From NCBI GenBank assembly GCA_013399115.1, contig VXAA01005234.1, positions 156,310 through 220,309 on the forward strand: DNA of 64,000 nucleotides, written 5' to 3'. This DNA comes from Anseranas semipalmata (taxonomy: Eukaryota > Chordata > Aves > Anseriformes > Anseranatidae). This document shows positions 40,518-52,542 of this stretch, one piece after another. Position numbers and translations under genes: made by a program. The notes under the pieces were generated by a model. The model was not told where the DNA came from. It saw only the letters and a list, made by a program, of their open reading frames with translations, and did not search any database. The stretch's first letter is position 1, and the number at the start of each line of letters is the position of its first letter.

Positions 40518-41017
40518 AACTTCATCAAGATAAAAGCTGCAGTTATTTAAAATTATTAAACAAACCACAAGGTTTGTTTCCATTATATAGCATATTTAGG
40601 TGGCGAGATGTTAGCAGCATAATCACCTTCATTTCTTGCTCCCATTCCCACTCACTGTTTGCAGGGTTTTAGCCACTTACATTGGTGGGAGAAATCCAGA
40701 ACAAAATAGCTGTCAAAGATACCTTTAGAATGCAGAAAAGATAAATAACATTATGGAAAAAATGCAGGCAGCACTTTGAATAGTGATGATTTTGTACTTC
40801 ATTCTTCTCTCATTCTCATCACCCTACCAGAAGGTTAACTGCATCTTCCACTTATCCCAGACACTACTTTTAGCCTTCAATGAAAATCATACCCATTCAG
40901 CAGCACAAATAAGCTTTTCCCTTTCTACTTTGTAGAGGGACAATACTTGACAATGCTGTTTTATTTTGTCAGGTGGGAACTTGGAGAGAACACTTTGCAA
41001 TGACAAAATTAACAGCG

Positions 41018-41141
41018 ATGAAAATTTACATTTTGAGAATATGGTATACGCTTGTGCTGGTACTACATCAGAATACAGCTGAAGATTTCCAGTGGACAAA
41101 GAATAATCCTGGCTCCTTCTATTATGGCACTTTTCCAACTG
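41018..41141 (+). CDS. LCTL: LCTL coding exon 1
   Basis: Codes residues 1-41 plus the first base of Gly42: the signal peptide ([16 protein letters not shown]) and the start of the mature protein ([10 protein letters not shown]). Donor TG|GTACTT. The frame stays open upstream to the acceptor-like site at 40972, with a second ATG at 41000. Confidence 0.88.
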
Positions 41142-44100
41142 GTACTTTTCAACTACAGTTGATTGTGGCTTTTATAATGCTCTAGATCAACCAGTGTGTT
41201 CGCACAAAAAAGCTGCCAAAGTGTGTTCCTTGCCCTTCCAGGGAAGCGGCTGAAACAAAAATTTAGGCTCTTACAGAATGCACACAATACAATTTTCTGC
41301 ACCTAGCCCTGGAGATATAAGGATTGGGTTAACCTGGCACTTCATACTGTCATTTAAAACAGTAAACTCAGAGTATACACTAACAGATTAATATTTCATA
41401 TCCAGATCTCCCTTTCATGTCTGTGATCAAATAAGATGCAAAGTATCACAAATCAAACCTGAGAACTCTTCTCCGTTTTGATAAAATATCTACAACTGAT
41501 GAAAAACTACAAACTAAAAATATCCTGTTATGCAGCTGACTTAAGAAATAATTGTGTTGGTTTTGTTTCGAGCTGTTCAGTATATCAAATTCACTATTCA
41601 GTAAAGCTTTCTGAAACCTTGTCCTTTCTTCAAAATATATGTATATACACTCACACGTTTCACTCAACCAAAACTTAAAAAGATACAGGCACTGATATGG
41701 TTTTGTGCTCAAGTTTTTAAGTGGCTTATGAAATGGATTAATCATGTCCTTTTGCACAATACTAGGAAAAAAAAATCCAAAATCTCTTTACGTATTTTTG
41801 GTAACAACAGCTAAACTTGTTATCATTAAGAACATAAAAAGTAGCAGGCATAAATAATGTAAAAACCTGTTTTTTTTCTTACAGTAAGCCACTTCTGCCG
41901 TCCTGTCAATGCACTACCTGAGCACTGTAAGATAATAGTAACGTGGCTTAGTATATGAAAGAAATAGATCCCTTTTTCAGTGTAACATAAAAGGATACAC
42001 CTTTACTCTATACCTCATTTTCAGACAGTCCCTTTTTAGGCACCAGTAACATTTCACATAGAAAACATGGGCCTCGTGTTCAGTAAGCACACAGTCATGC
42101 ACATTTCACAGCAAGCTATGCAGCTGTGAAGGTCTATCAATTACTTTCTTATATGCAAATTTAGTACAAAAGAGTAGTTGGGCAGCAAAGTGTTTAAATT
42201 GTAACTCGCTTCTTTTTACCTTTAGGCTTTTTATGGGGTGTTGGAAGTTCTGCATACCAGACTGAAGGGGCCTGGAACAAGGATGGGAAAGGACCAAGTA
42301 TCTGGGATGCTTTCACTCACACAAAAGGGAAAGTGTTTAGAAATGAAACAGGAGATTCAGCATGTGATGGCTACTACAAAGTTAAGGTACCATTAAGGAG
42401 GAACTATCCCTCTAGAAACATTCTGGAGCCATTTCATGATACTGATTTCCCATTTCGAAATAACAGCAAAGATGAAACGTTTTGGTTGCTCTACAGCCAC
42501 ATTCCTACTTCAACTTATGAAGCCAAGTGCTGATATCTTCAAAGAGTTCACAAAAATCTTCTTTTCTGGTAATCTCATAGAATCAATAATACCACAGTAT
42601 CTCCCAAATGTCTGACTTCTTCAGGATTTGTGTCCAAAGAAATATTCTGAATTTTGTGGAAAGTCAAAATACTTTGTTTTTGTTTTTGTTACAACTAACA
42701 AAAAAAAAAAAAATGCATTTGAACTTTAAATAAAGTGAAAAACATCTTTTGTGTTTGAGTAGCTTTAAAGGTTTTCTATGTATATTTAGGAATAACAAAA
42801 CTATCAGATGCTTCAAAATTCAATCTGATTTTTTTTTTTTTTTAATGGTTAGCAAATAAATAAATACAGCTTTACTAGCAAGTTTAAAGCTGTCAAAAAC
42901 AATTTTAGAACTACTATCCTGGAGGATAGACAGATACACAGCAAGAAGGATCCAAATGATTGTGATAAGCCAGTATTACATAACTGGAATTCCAGCTAAC
43001 TTGACTATGTTATATTCAACTAATGTTTTCCACATATATGAAATCCAAGGGAGGAGGTCTCACCAAGAATTAAGAGGAAAAACTAATTATTTGGGATGTC
43101 TTAGTATCCTAAAATAGGAAAATGCAGGAGACATTTCATTTGATCTATCTCAAGCAAATAAAAGCTTGAAAGAACAGCTCAATGAAAAAAACCAACCAAC
43201 CAACCAAAAAAAAAAAATTAGATCTCTAATGGTCACTGGGCTGCTGCATCAGAAGAGACTGACATGATGATCACAGGACATATTTGTGAGGAAAGATTCT
43301 CACAAATTATAGTATTTCAACATTTACTCACTACTGTGGTGCTGTATTTTGAGATATGTGCTACTACTTGTGTTCTGTTTGTATGTGTTCAGTCATATGG
43401 AGCTCTTTTATATAATGGTACTCTTCCTCTATTTGCTGTCATAATCAGAATTCTCTTTGCCCCAGCTCACATACCAGCAACTTCTATTTTCATTTAATAT
43501 TGAAGATAGAGGTATGTTTTCTTAGAAAAAGAACATGTATTAATACTGAATTTAATTTTGGCACTAACCCTAGTATGAGACAATACATTGGAAAGCCTGT
43601 GTAACTGTTATTTTGTGCCTGAGCTGAAATGTTTCACATCCAGATTTACGGGTTTATAGTATTTTAAAAATACATTACAATCTCTGACATAAATATATAA
43701 TTGTGTTGCAAAATACCTCAGCTCATTTTTCTGTCCTCAATTTGACGGTGAATCCATTCAGTTTCCAGGATCATTAACACAACACATTACACCACTTCTT
43801 TACAGAGTCAAGGAAAAAAATGGTGAAAGAGGAAATATACAAAGCCATCATATCAAAGCAAATGCAGGAGATAACTGATGGAACCCTCTTTTGTGCAACT
43901 TTTTTTTTTTCTTTTTCAGATTTTCTGCATTCTGTACTGTTTAAGACAGATGAATAACTAAGTAGTTATTCTGCTTGGATATGACGTATGCTAACTGGAT
44001 TTTCTTTTCATAGGATGACATTCAGTTACTGAAGGAGCTTAAAGTTAATCACTATCTATTCTCTATCTCATGGCCTCGGATTATGCCCACTGGCATCAAA

Positions 44101-47100
44101 AGTAAGCACAACAATTTCACCATATACTTACCAGTATTAATAGACAAGTAATTTTACTTCTGAGTAAGCCATAGTTGTTTAACATTACTGTTTTACAGAC
44201 TTCTGTTTCTTTGCCTGCAGAACAGAGTTTAATGATGACACATTCATCACAGTGCACCCATTACTGCAACGTAAAGTTTCTCAGTTAAAACTTTGAGATT
44301 GTATTTTTTTCCAGTTACTTGGAAAACAGTCCAGGTAATTTCTTGTGTGTGTGTTTAATCAGCAGAACAACTGAATGAGAAAGGAATACAGTTCTACAAT
44401 GATACAATTAATAGTCTTCTGGAAAGCAATATTATCCCTATTGTGAGCCTCTACCACTGGGATCTTCCACAGGTTAGACAAACTGGTGAAATGTCTAATG
44501 TAAATGTTTCTGATAGGAAATTTATTTCTACATTTAAGGACTACATGCACATTAGAAAAAATGTTTAAAGATGCCTGTATGGTTTTAAGTGTACTTATAA
44601 TTACTTTCTATTCATTTGCATTTTATATACATTGCTGTATTATTTATATTTCAGTAACTCTAAAGAAAAGTCTTTGTTAGTTTGAAACTGAACTTTAGAT
44701 AATGTTACTGATTCTTGATATTCTTATTTTTGAAGGTTCTCCAAGAAAAGTATGGTGGCTGGCAAAATATAAGCATGATAAATTATTTTAATGATTATGC
44801 CAATCTATGCTTTGAGAAGTTTGGTGATCGTGTGAAACATTGGATTACTTTTAGTAATCCATGGGTAAGTTATCAGTGCTTTCCTTCCAATCACTTCCAA
44901 TCACTTCAGTTGTTCAGTTCTGTTCCAAAATTCTGTGGAAGGGACACTACAGAGAAGTAGGTCAAAAACTGGAGCTTAAAATTATAGATAGATATAATCT
45001 TCTGTAATTAATCTTTGTGCCCCAAAATCTCAGTGGCCAGTTCCAACCAAGACTGAGTTTCAAGACAAGAAATTCCAGTGAAGCTTTGAAAAATCATCAG
45101 CTGGAGAGGAGCTAGGCACAGAAATCAGAAAGGCAGTTGAAATGCATGAAGGGCAAGTTACATCAGAGAACAGCAAGCTGGCAAGTCAGTCCACTATGGC
45201 TGGTCAGCAACACATTGTTTCCAACAAGCTACAGCGTATTATCAGCCAAGCAGTAGGATAGTAGATGGAAGCCAAGCCAGGAGAGGGAAAAAGGGGCCTG
45301 GAAAGGATGGAGAGATTAAGAGACAGATCCTGCACAGTCTAAATCCATAGGATGTTAGCAAATTCATTAACTCTGCTGTTCAAAGAATAACTAATTCTAT
45401 GTATTTGTAGGCAGTTGCCGAGAAAGGTTATGAAACAGGAGAACATGCACCAGGACTGAAGCTCGGTGGATGTGGGGCATACAAAGCAGCGCACCATATA
45501 ATTAAAGTAAAATTAGAGTTGTACTTTATGTGTAAATTGAGAATTTTTAGCAGACTGATTAAGCTTTTCATCCTGCTCTTTAAACAGAAATACAGTTTAT
45601 TAATAATGTCATTTCCAACTGGCACATCAAATTTATTCAGTAGTTGAGGTAACCTGATACACCAATGCATATTCAGGTGTAGCATGCAATAAGAGGTGCT
45701 TGATGTGACACTTTGTTGTAACAACTTAGCTTTTCCTTGTAATTTAAATGTCCCTTTGAAACATACTGTAAAACTGGTTGAGTAAGAAAATATCTAGGTT
45801 ACTCTAGAAACAAGGACTAAAATCCTGGCCTAGTGAAATGAACTTGAATTTTGTGAGTGACTTCTGTGAAGCTAGCTCTCATAGAAATAAACTTTCACTC
45901 AACACAATAAATTAGGCAAAGACATCCAAAGACTAGAGATGCTAGATAAGACACTGTTCTGAATGCTGTGTATTATCTTCATGGGGACCTCAAGGAATTT
46001 AGGGAAGGAATACTGCAAAAAATGCTTTTTTGATATCTTCTATGAAATGAAAGCTTCCACAATATACATAAAAGAAATGATGCAATATTTTCAGATGCAC
46101 CTTAATGCAAAAGCTCCTCTCCATCTTCACTATCTTTATATACTAACTGTGCATTTGCCCCCCACCCCTTTTTTTTTCTTTTTAATTCTTACAGACTCAC
46201 GCAAAGGTATGGCACTCTTACAATAACACATGGCGTAGTGAGCAGCAAGGTAATAAGTATTCATTCTGTAATTATGCTTCTATTTATATTAAGGGCTTAA
46301 CGATTATGCATAAACTGCAGAATTGTCGCTTTGTTTTTAAGGAATGGTTGGAATTTCCCTAACTAGTGGCTGGGGTGAACCTGTCCATCCACATAGCCAA
46401 GCAGACACAGATGCTGCTGAAAGATACATACAGTTTCATTTGGGATGGTTTGCAAATCCAATTTACAAAGGAGACTATCCAGAAGTGATGAAAAATTATG
46501 TAGGTAAGCCTCGCTAACCCACTTTAACATGAACAAATTATGCACTTACAGCATACTACAATGGAACAGCGCCTAACCAACATGCACTTTAGTCAAACAT
46601 GAGGACACACGTAAGACAAGGCTAAGCAACATGGGCTAGACACATCCCCTGAGTAGTTCGGGGGCACATAATAGAACTAAAACGTTTAACTGCTGTTGAG
46701 CTCAACAGTTGCACATCTGAGTGTCCCAGTGAAAGACTGGAAAGGAAGTAACTGTCTTTTCAGCAAGAGTCTGTTTTCAGTGGTCTAACCAAGACAGGGA
46801 GTTAACATTTTTCAGTATTTTCCACCTAAACACAAAGAACCTGCAGAATTTTTCATCACTAAAAGCTTGCATTTCTGCAGGGTCCCATATCTTTGTTTCA
46901 CAGAATGAAGAAGATAAGTGATGTACCTAGCAGCAAAGTACTTCCTTTCTCGTCACATTACATTTCCGTGCTCTTTTGAAAAAGCAGCACATGAATTCAC
47001 TATCTTCTCTATGTATTGTACCTGACTTATTTCTGCAAACCAAAAGGAAGAACTATTATTTCATCTTAAGGAAAAAGCAATCAAACTAAACTGTCCACTA

Positions 47101-50100
47101 CACTAAGTTCAGGAAAACAATATTTATTGTTTGTGATTTAAAGAAAACAAGATTCCGTGCTGCTCAGAAACATGTTTCCTATATTTATTTTGATAGGTAG
47201 GAAGAGTGCCCAGCAGGGCCTGGGGACATCAAGATTACCGACTTTCTCAGTGCAAGAGAAAAGCTATATTAAAGGCACATTGGATTTCCTGGGAATAGGT
47301 CATTTCACTACACGTTATGTTAGACAGAAGAGCTTTCCATTTCTACAAGTGTCCAGTTACCACACCGACCATGATTTGGCAGAACTGGTGGACCCAAAAT
47401 GGTCAGCTCCAGGCTCTAAGTGGTTATACTCTGTGCCTTGGGGATTCAGAAGATTACTCAACTTCATTAAGGTGATTACAGAGTAAAGCTTTAAAATGAA
47501 CAAAAAGTCTGGTTACACACACGAGTTCCACTTTTACTATCAGGACAGATTTTCAACCGCTTCACCAATATATTCATCTAGTTAAACTGGGAAGTTTCTT
47601 TTTTCACCCAGAAACTTCATTTCAGTTCAGTGCGAGAGAATTCAGTAATTTTAAAATTTAAAAGAAAAAGTTAGATTCCTAGTTACACCTTTTTCTTACT
47701 AAAGATAACTAAGTAGATCTAGAAAATTAGTTTTAAAGCATTTTAGTAAGAATTTCATGTTCTGTCAAAATAAAATGCTTTTATTTATATGAGCCAGTCT
47801 AAGGACATCTCTGTTTGCAGACACAGTATGGGAACCCTCTCATTTATGTGACAGAGAATGGAGTTTCAGAAAAGGTACAGTGTACTCAGCTGTGTGATGA
47901 ATGGAGGATAGAGTATCTGAAAGGATATATCAATGAAATACTAAAAGGTAACTTTAAAAACATGTTTTTCACTTTTTTTTTTTTTTTAACTCTTATAATT
48001 TACATCATAGACAAATATTCACAGATTGGACTGGACAGCAAGCTAGACTACTAAATTCTTTCACAAAAATGACACAACCTGACCAAATGTACTCCTGCTA
48101 ATAAATACAATAACCTACACGAGATCGAATCCTGTAATAGACCATCAGTTTCCATAGAAAGGAAAAATTGCACCTAATTACCATGCTTATGGAGCTCTTG
48201 GTACCTCTAAACTAAAGATAACATTTTCAAAAGATCTAAATTATTTTCTACATTGTCATTTTCCTGTCCTCTACCTATTCCTCCTGCCCCTATCCCCCAC
48301 ATCTCTCCTTCTGCTATAAAACAAAACACCTACAGAACCATATTTTAAGGAAGAGAAACATAGGCAGTAAGTTTAACAGAATAATTTGTGTTCTGTTTAC
48401 AGCTCTAAAGGATGGTGTTAATGTAAAAGGTTATACTGCCTGGTCTCTGCTGGATAAATTTGAATGGAACAAAGGTTTCTCTGAAAGATTTGGATTTTAT
48501 CACATTGATTTCAAAAACAAGAACAAACCACGATACCCAAAGGCATCTGTTGACTACTATAAAAATATTATTAGCGCAAATGGATTCCCAAATCCAAGAG
48601 AGGTAACATCAATCGCTTTTTTTTGTGCCATGTACAGACAACTATCACACTGAATTTCATGAAACAATTTGCATGAATACGGTACATGAAATTTGATGCT
48701 TTGGTATTGTAATTTAGGGATGTGTTACATACGTATGCCCACAGAGACAGACAGCCCCAATTACTGTTTCTAAGGCATTCTACAAACACTAACTGGGTTT
48801 AATTATGTGATAAAAATTTTTGAATCACAAGTTAACAGTACTCAGATTTCTATGCAGAAAATTACACATACATGATACTTAACTGGAAAATAACATGGAA
48901 TATTATGTGCTTTTTTCTTTTTCTTTTTTATTAAACAACTAAAATGTTTTGCAATAAAAATCACAAAAATGCAAAGAAACTTTCAGAAAATCATGTATTA
49001 CCAGAATAAAATACTTTAAAGTGAATTGTAGTGGACAAATGTTCAGGGACCAAGAAGAAGCTGCTGTGAATAAGACAGAATATTACAGTCTAATAGAACT
49101 GCTGCATGTCAATCTTCTCAGGTGGAGAACTGGCATCAAAAGGCCATGGACACTTGCTCTATCACACACCAGCTCCTTGATACAGGTAATTATGTTTCTT
49201 CTGTTTTGTTTTATAACAGCATATTATGTAATTTTCAGATTTTAAACATTTCTGTGAACATGATTAGTAGCGAGTCCTAAAAGGAATTTTCTCCCTGAAA
49301 GCACAACAGCCTCTAAAGTTTTACTTTAGTCTTTATTTAGCATCTCCAGCTAAAATCACTGCAGCTAAATGGGTCATCTTAGGATGTTAATGGAATATGC
49401 AGATTTTAAGAGTTACTATTTAAAATTAAGGCTAGGAATAACAGTATTTTAATTAAAATAATAAAAGGGCTAAATGCTCTTTTAAACACGAAACAAAAGC
49501 AGACAAATCAAGACAACCATGCAGACAAAATCTCTCTCAAGTGTTTGACTTCTACATAAAACAAAACTATAAAAAGCAGGCTAAGTACTAGCCTACGATA
49601 ATGTTAAGCCACCTTTCTGCTTTTTCATACTCCTAGTAACAAAGCTGACAGCAGCACAACTTACAGCAGCTGCTCAAAAATACATAAATACAGCACTTTG
49701 CCTGCACTTTCCACAGTGTCAGGCTGAACAATCTCACTTAAGACCTTCCCAAATTAACTCAGACCCTTTCATAGTTCCTGAACTAGGAGAGCAGCATACA
49801 GAGTGGATTTCCGAATCCTACAAAAAGATGAAATAGGTACAAATTCTCATGAGATGGATAAATTCCACATGGTAGAAAAACTCAAAGATGTCACATGAAG
49901 TTTATCCTGCTTAGCCTCAATTGCTGAGTGGTATGTTCTATGTGAATTAACTGTGATTACTGAATGCTTTGAGGCTTATCTGTGAAGCAAAAATCTACAA
50001 AATAAAATCCATTTAATTTTTTCAAAGAGCTGCAAAACAATTCCCAAAAGGCTAAAATGCTGACCAAGGATTTTTCTTTGACAATTTTCTTTTTCTACCC

Positions 50101-50539
50101 TTCCATTGAAAAAATCAAAGGAACAGTAGAATATTGCTCATGTACTGCTAATTCAGGGTATGCAGAATTTTTGCAGCCCATTGAGCACTGACGTATCTTC
50201 AAAAATTTACCTTAGAAATAGAAAAGAGGAAAACATGTCATCGATTTGCTCCAGCTTTTACAGAGCTACTAAAATGTTTGTTTTGTTTCAGTTGTTGTTA
50301 TCCTAATGTGAACATTTGACAAAATAATTTTAGCCATAAGTTTTCAAAAAAAAAAACAACCTAACGATACTTGTGTTGCTGAAGATGAAGTTTCTTACAT
50401 ATTACTCATTTCTCAAATTTTAGATTCCTTGATTACTCATATGGAAATGGTGACAGAGATTGTTCTTCCTACAATTTTCACACTCTGCATACTCGTCAGT
50501 ATTGTCCTACTACTCTTCTTCCTTCAAAATCATAGCTAA
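41018..50539 (+). CDS. LCTL: Lactase-like protein / gamma-klotho family (LCTL), 13 coding exons, 568 aa
   Basis: LCTL (lactase-like, also called klotho/lactase-phlorizin hydrolase-related) is an ER/plasma-membrane type I protein with one glycoside hydrolase family 1 domain. In mammals it is linked to lens and to FGF19-family receptor signalling. Coding exons: 41018-41141, 42226-42386, 44014-44101, 44363-44472, 44736-44864, 45411-45506, 46195-46249, 46342-46503, 47197-47471, 47821-47947, 48403-48602, 49122-49185, 50424-50539. All joins are GT-AG and in phase; the length is one residue more than the human protein as I recall it. Residues 1 to about 21 are a signal peptide. The GH1 N-terminal signature is at 43-55 ([13 protein letters not shown]) and the nucleophile motif IYVTENG at 408-414 (Glu412). 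The usual acid/base TxNEP reads TFSNP at 199-203, so the catalytic Glu is Asn202, as expected for a klotho-like pseudo- or impaired enzyme (human LCTL has Asp here, from memory). N-glycosylation sequons lie at 81, 172 and 246. One transmembrane helix spans about 543-564 with a short cytosolic tail. An upstream in-frame ATG at 41000 exists; 41018 is preferred because it aligns with the human start. Confidence 0.95.
42226..42386 (+). CDS. LCTL: LCTL coding exon 2
   Basis: Residues 42-95. Acceptor CTTTAG|GC, donor AAG|GTACC. Carries the GH1 N-terminal signature and a glycosylation sequon at Asn81 (RNET). Confidence 0.95.
43185..43217 (+). repeat. (AACC)n/poly(A) simple repeat in LCTL intron 2
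   Basis: Four CCAA/AACC units flanked by A runs. Confidence 0.85.
44014..44101 (+). CDS. LCTL: LCTL coding exon 3
   Basis: Residues 96-124 plus one base of 125. Contains [17 protein letters not shown], the barrel strand found in all GH1 proteins. Acceptor TTTCATAG|GA, donor AAA|A-GTAAGC. Confidence 0.95.
44363..44472 (+). CDS. LCTL: LCTL coding exon 4
   Basis: Residues 125-161, ending in YHWDLPQ, the conserved GH1 His-Trp strand. The acceptor is a CAG-CAG tandem, so a second site three bases downstream could drop one residue without breaking the frame. Confidence 0.93.
44736..44864 (+). CDS. LCTL: LCTL coding exon 5 (altered acid/base site)
   Basis: Residues 162-204. Includes [24 protein letters not shown] and then SNP, where active GH1 enzymes have NEP. 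The replaced residue, Asn202, is coded at 44856-44858. Donor TGG|GTAAGT. Confidence 0.96.
45411..45506 (+). CDS. LCTL: LCTL coding exon 6
   Basis: Residues 205-236: [15 protein letters not shown] followed by [10 protein letters not shown], the segment after the acid/base loop. Acceptor TTTGTAG|GC, donor AAA|GTAAAA. Confidence 0.95.
46195..46249 (+). CDS. LCTL: LCTL coding exon 7
   Basis: Residues 237-254 plus one base. Reads [18 protein letters not shown]; sequon at Asn246. Followed by the shortest intron of the gene (92 bases). Confidence 0.95.
46342..46503 (+). CDS. LCTL: LCTL coding exon 8
   Basis: Residues 255-308. Contains [12 protein letters not shown] and [20 protein letters not shown], typical GH1 strand and helix segments. 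Acceptor TTTTTAAG|GA, donor TAG|GTAAGC. Confidence 0.95.
47197..47471 (+). CDS. LCTL: LCTL coding exon 9
   Basis: Residues 309-400, the largest coding exon. Contains [20 protein letters not shown] (GH1 barrel strand) and [17 protein letters not shown]. Acceptor TTGATAG|GT, donor AAG|GTGATT. Confidence 0.95.
47821..47947 (+). CDS. LCTL: LCTL coding exon 10 (nucleophile exon)
   Basis: Residues 401-442 plus one base. Carries the GH1 nucleophile motif IYVTENG; the Glu412 codon is 47854-47856. Acceptor TTTGCAG|AC, donor AAAG|GTAACT. Confidence 0.96.
48403..48602 (+). CDS. LCTL: LCTL coding exon 11
   Basis: Residues 443-509. Contains [20 protein letters not shown], the conserved last barrel strand with the substrate-contact W/E positions, then [15 protein letters not shown]. 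Donor GAG|GTAACA. Confidence 0.96.
49122..49185 (+). CDS. LCTL: LCTL coding exon 12
   Basis: Residues 510-530 plus one base: [19 protein letters not shown], the linker between the GH1 domain and the membrane. Acceptor TTCTCAG|GT, donor ACAG|GTAATT. Confidence 0.92.
50424..50539 (+). CDS. LCTL: LCTL coding exon 13 and stop
   Basis: Residues 531-568 and TAA at 50537-50539. Codes the transmembrane helix ([20 protein letters not shown]) and a tiny cytosolic end, QNHS. Acceptor AATTTTAG|AT. Confidence 0.94.
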
Positions 50540-50572
50540 AATTGCACACTTACACACAGCTTCATTTTGCAT

Positions 50573-50578
50573 AATAAA
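50573..50578 (+). terminator. LCTL: LCTL poly(A) signal AATAAA
   Basis: Canonical AATAAA 34 bases after the LCTL stop codon, predicting a very short 3' UTR. Further downstream use is not excluded. Confidence 0.6.
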
Positions 50579-50599
50579 TACAATGCAACTGTTTTATTA

Positions 50600-52180
50600 C
50601 ACTGTTTAAAGCTTACCACAAATGTCTCTTTCTGTACCATTGTAAAGGTGAAGAAATATTACTCTACCGGTCCACATAACACTGCTTCTAGTTTTCTCTA
50701 CTCAATTCTCAGAACATAATTTAGAAATTTTATGAAAACCCAAAGTACATTTTCTTTCTGCATTATTTTCTACAAGTTTTAAGTAGCAGATTTTATGTTT
50801 CTTATTTTGGTAACTTATATATTTTGTTCACCAGAACAATAGTTAGCTAAGTATAAAGCAATTCTAATCTTGCCAGTACAAATTTCAGGTGATTAAAAGC
50901 TATTTGCAAATTCTGTTTTCACTCTGTTCATCATTACACTTTTAATTATCATGTAGCTGCTGTTTGAAGAGAGACAAACACAATTTTAAAATAGAAAGGG
51001 ACTTAAGTATTCCAAGAGCACTGCTTAAATATTAACTTTTTATTCCATGTCTAAAAGTTAGGATAGTAAGTGCCTTACTATTTAGGTGTGGAATAGAATT
51101 AGTTGAAGTGATTTGTAAAAGATAACTGCTGTGTCAGATTTAAACTAAAGAATCTTTCTCTCTAGTTTTTTTTTTTTTTCTTAATATAGGGAACTAGGTT
51201 TACCTCATACAACTGTATAATATCTTGCACACAGGAGTGTGCAATATAAGTAATCCAAGCCACTTCCAGCATGTAATATTCCACCTCAAATTCACTCCTA
51301 CAGGTAGGTAGAAGTTACATATATGACTACACCAAAAAAAAAATGTTCCAGAATATGGCCAGCTGGCTATATTTGTCTTTTTTGTTGTGCTTGAAATCAT
51401 TCCTCTAAAGCAAACCAACAAACCAGTTCCCTACTTAGCTCACAATACAGCTTCAACACTGCATATACATATACTGAACACAGTAGCAGTACATAAATAC
51501 AAAGGATGACCTCAGTCTTAGCTTCTGCTCAAAGACTTTGACTAAACTGATGGTTATTAAGATGCCATATATTAATAAAGGGGTAAGAAATAAAATCTAC
51601 TGAGGAGAAACTGGAAATGGTAGATGTTTACAGTTTTTAAAAGCATGAATATGGAGGTTTTTCTTATTATTACCTATTGAGAGCTTTTTTATGCAAACAC
51701 TTCCCTCTCAGATTAGTTAATCAGCATATACTACACTATGTAATTGTTTAGTTACACTGCCAAAAGGTTACTTACAGTATCTTATTAATGTACAACCATA
51801 TGCAACTGTCAGTAGTTAATCCCAACACATTTAAATGATTATGCCTAACCAACTATACTGAATATTTCTTCAAAAAGTAATGTAGAAGTATATATGACAA
51901 CATCACTAAAGCAATTCACTCTGCATTGAGGGAAAAACTGAATATGAGCAGCAGAAATAAGTATATCCAAGAATACTCCGAAGTATAAATACGGGGATGA
52001 AGAAAACCAAGCTGTTAGAAGTTCATAATGCCCTTGATGAACAGCTTTCCAAATATATCTGAATGATGAAATATCACTTGCTATCAGAAAAACATGACAA
52101 TATTGCTTGTTTTGTTGGCTTAAAATAATTAATACTTTGAACAGTATCTGTTTGCTTTCTTAATGAGTAAAAATAAAATT
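50600..52180. other. Spacer between the convergent 3' ends of LCTL and ZWILCH
   Basis: AT-rich, about 1.6 kb, with a T tract near 51166-51180. No exon or RNA gene is visible. It may include longer 3' UTR forms of either gene. Confidence 0.6.
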
Positions 52181-52201
52181 TAAAATCTCAAAGTGCAGAA
52201 C

Positions 52202-52207
52202 TTTATT
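52202..52207 (-). terminator. ZWILCH: ZWILCH poly(A) signal AATAAA
   Basis: TTTATT on the plus strand reads AATAAA on the ZWILCH strand, about 265 bases after the stop codon. It is the best candidate for the 3' end. Confidence 0.55.
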
Positions 52208-52471
52208 GAATGTTTGTAAATTTATGAACCAAAATATCTACTATATTTTCAAAGTAACTATACAGTACATTCATAACTGCTCAACAAACTAGATGAGTAC
52301 AGATGAATTATGGCTGCATATGTCACACGAGCATACTAAAGCAAATAACTCAGTAAGATGCATTGTTCTTCAAATCACAGATGTTTCTAAATATACTGTT
52401 AGTATACGGATAATACTGAACTTTCCCCTTTACTGTACCTTTCCAGTGCCTGCCTGGAGAGTAACATGCAT

Positions 52472-52542
52472 TTATGTGAAATGCACCTGACTGCACTTAG
52501 TCATTGTAATAAAATACATTCTTTCTTCACTGCTTCCATTAA
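52472..52542 (-). CDS. ZWILCH: ZWILCH coding exon 18 and stop
   Basis: Residues 567-589: [11 protein letters not shown] then CSQVHFT and TAA at 52474-52472. Acceptor TTCTACAG|TT. The match to the human NGSLEER...CSQVHFK end fixes this as the true terminal exon. Confidence 0.9.

Noticed and set aside
43264..43497. 77-codon hydrophobic plus frame in LCTL intron 2
   Set aside because: Hydrophobicity comes from T-rich DNA. It lies inside an intron with no start context or homology.
46870..46945. Possible MIR relic in LCTL intron 8
   Set aside because: Only the 'tgtttcacagaatgaagaag' segment resembles the MIR core; not enough to support.
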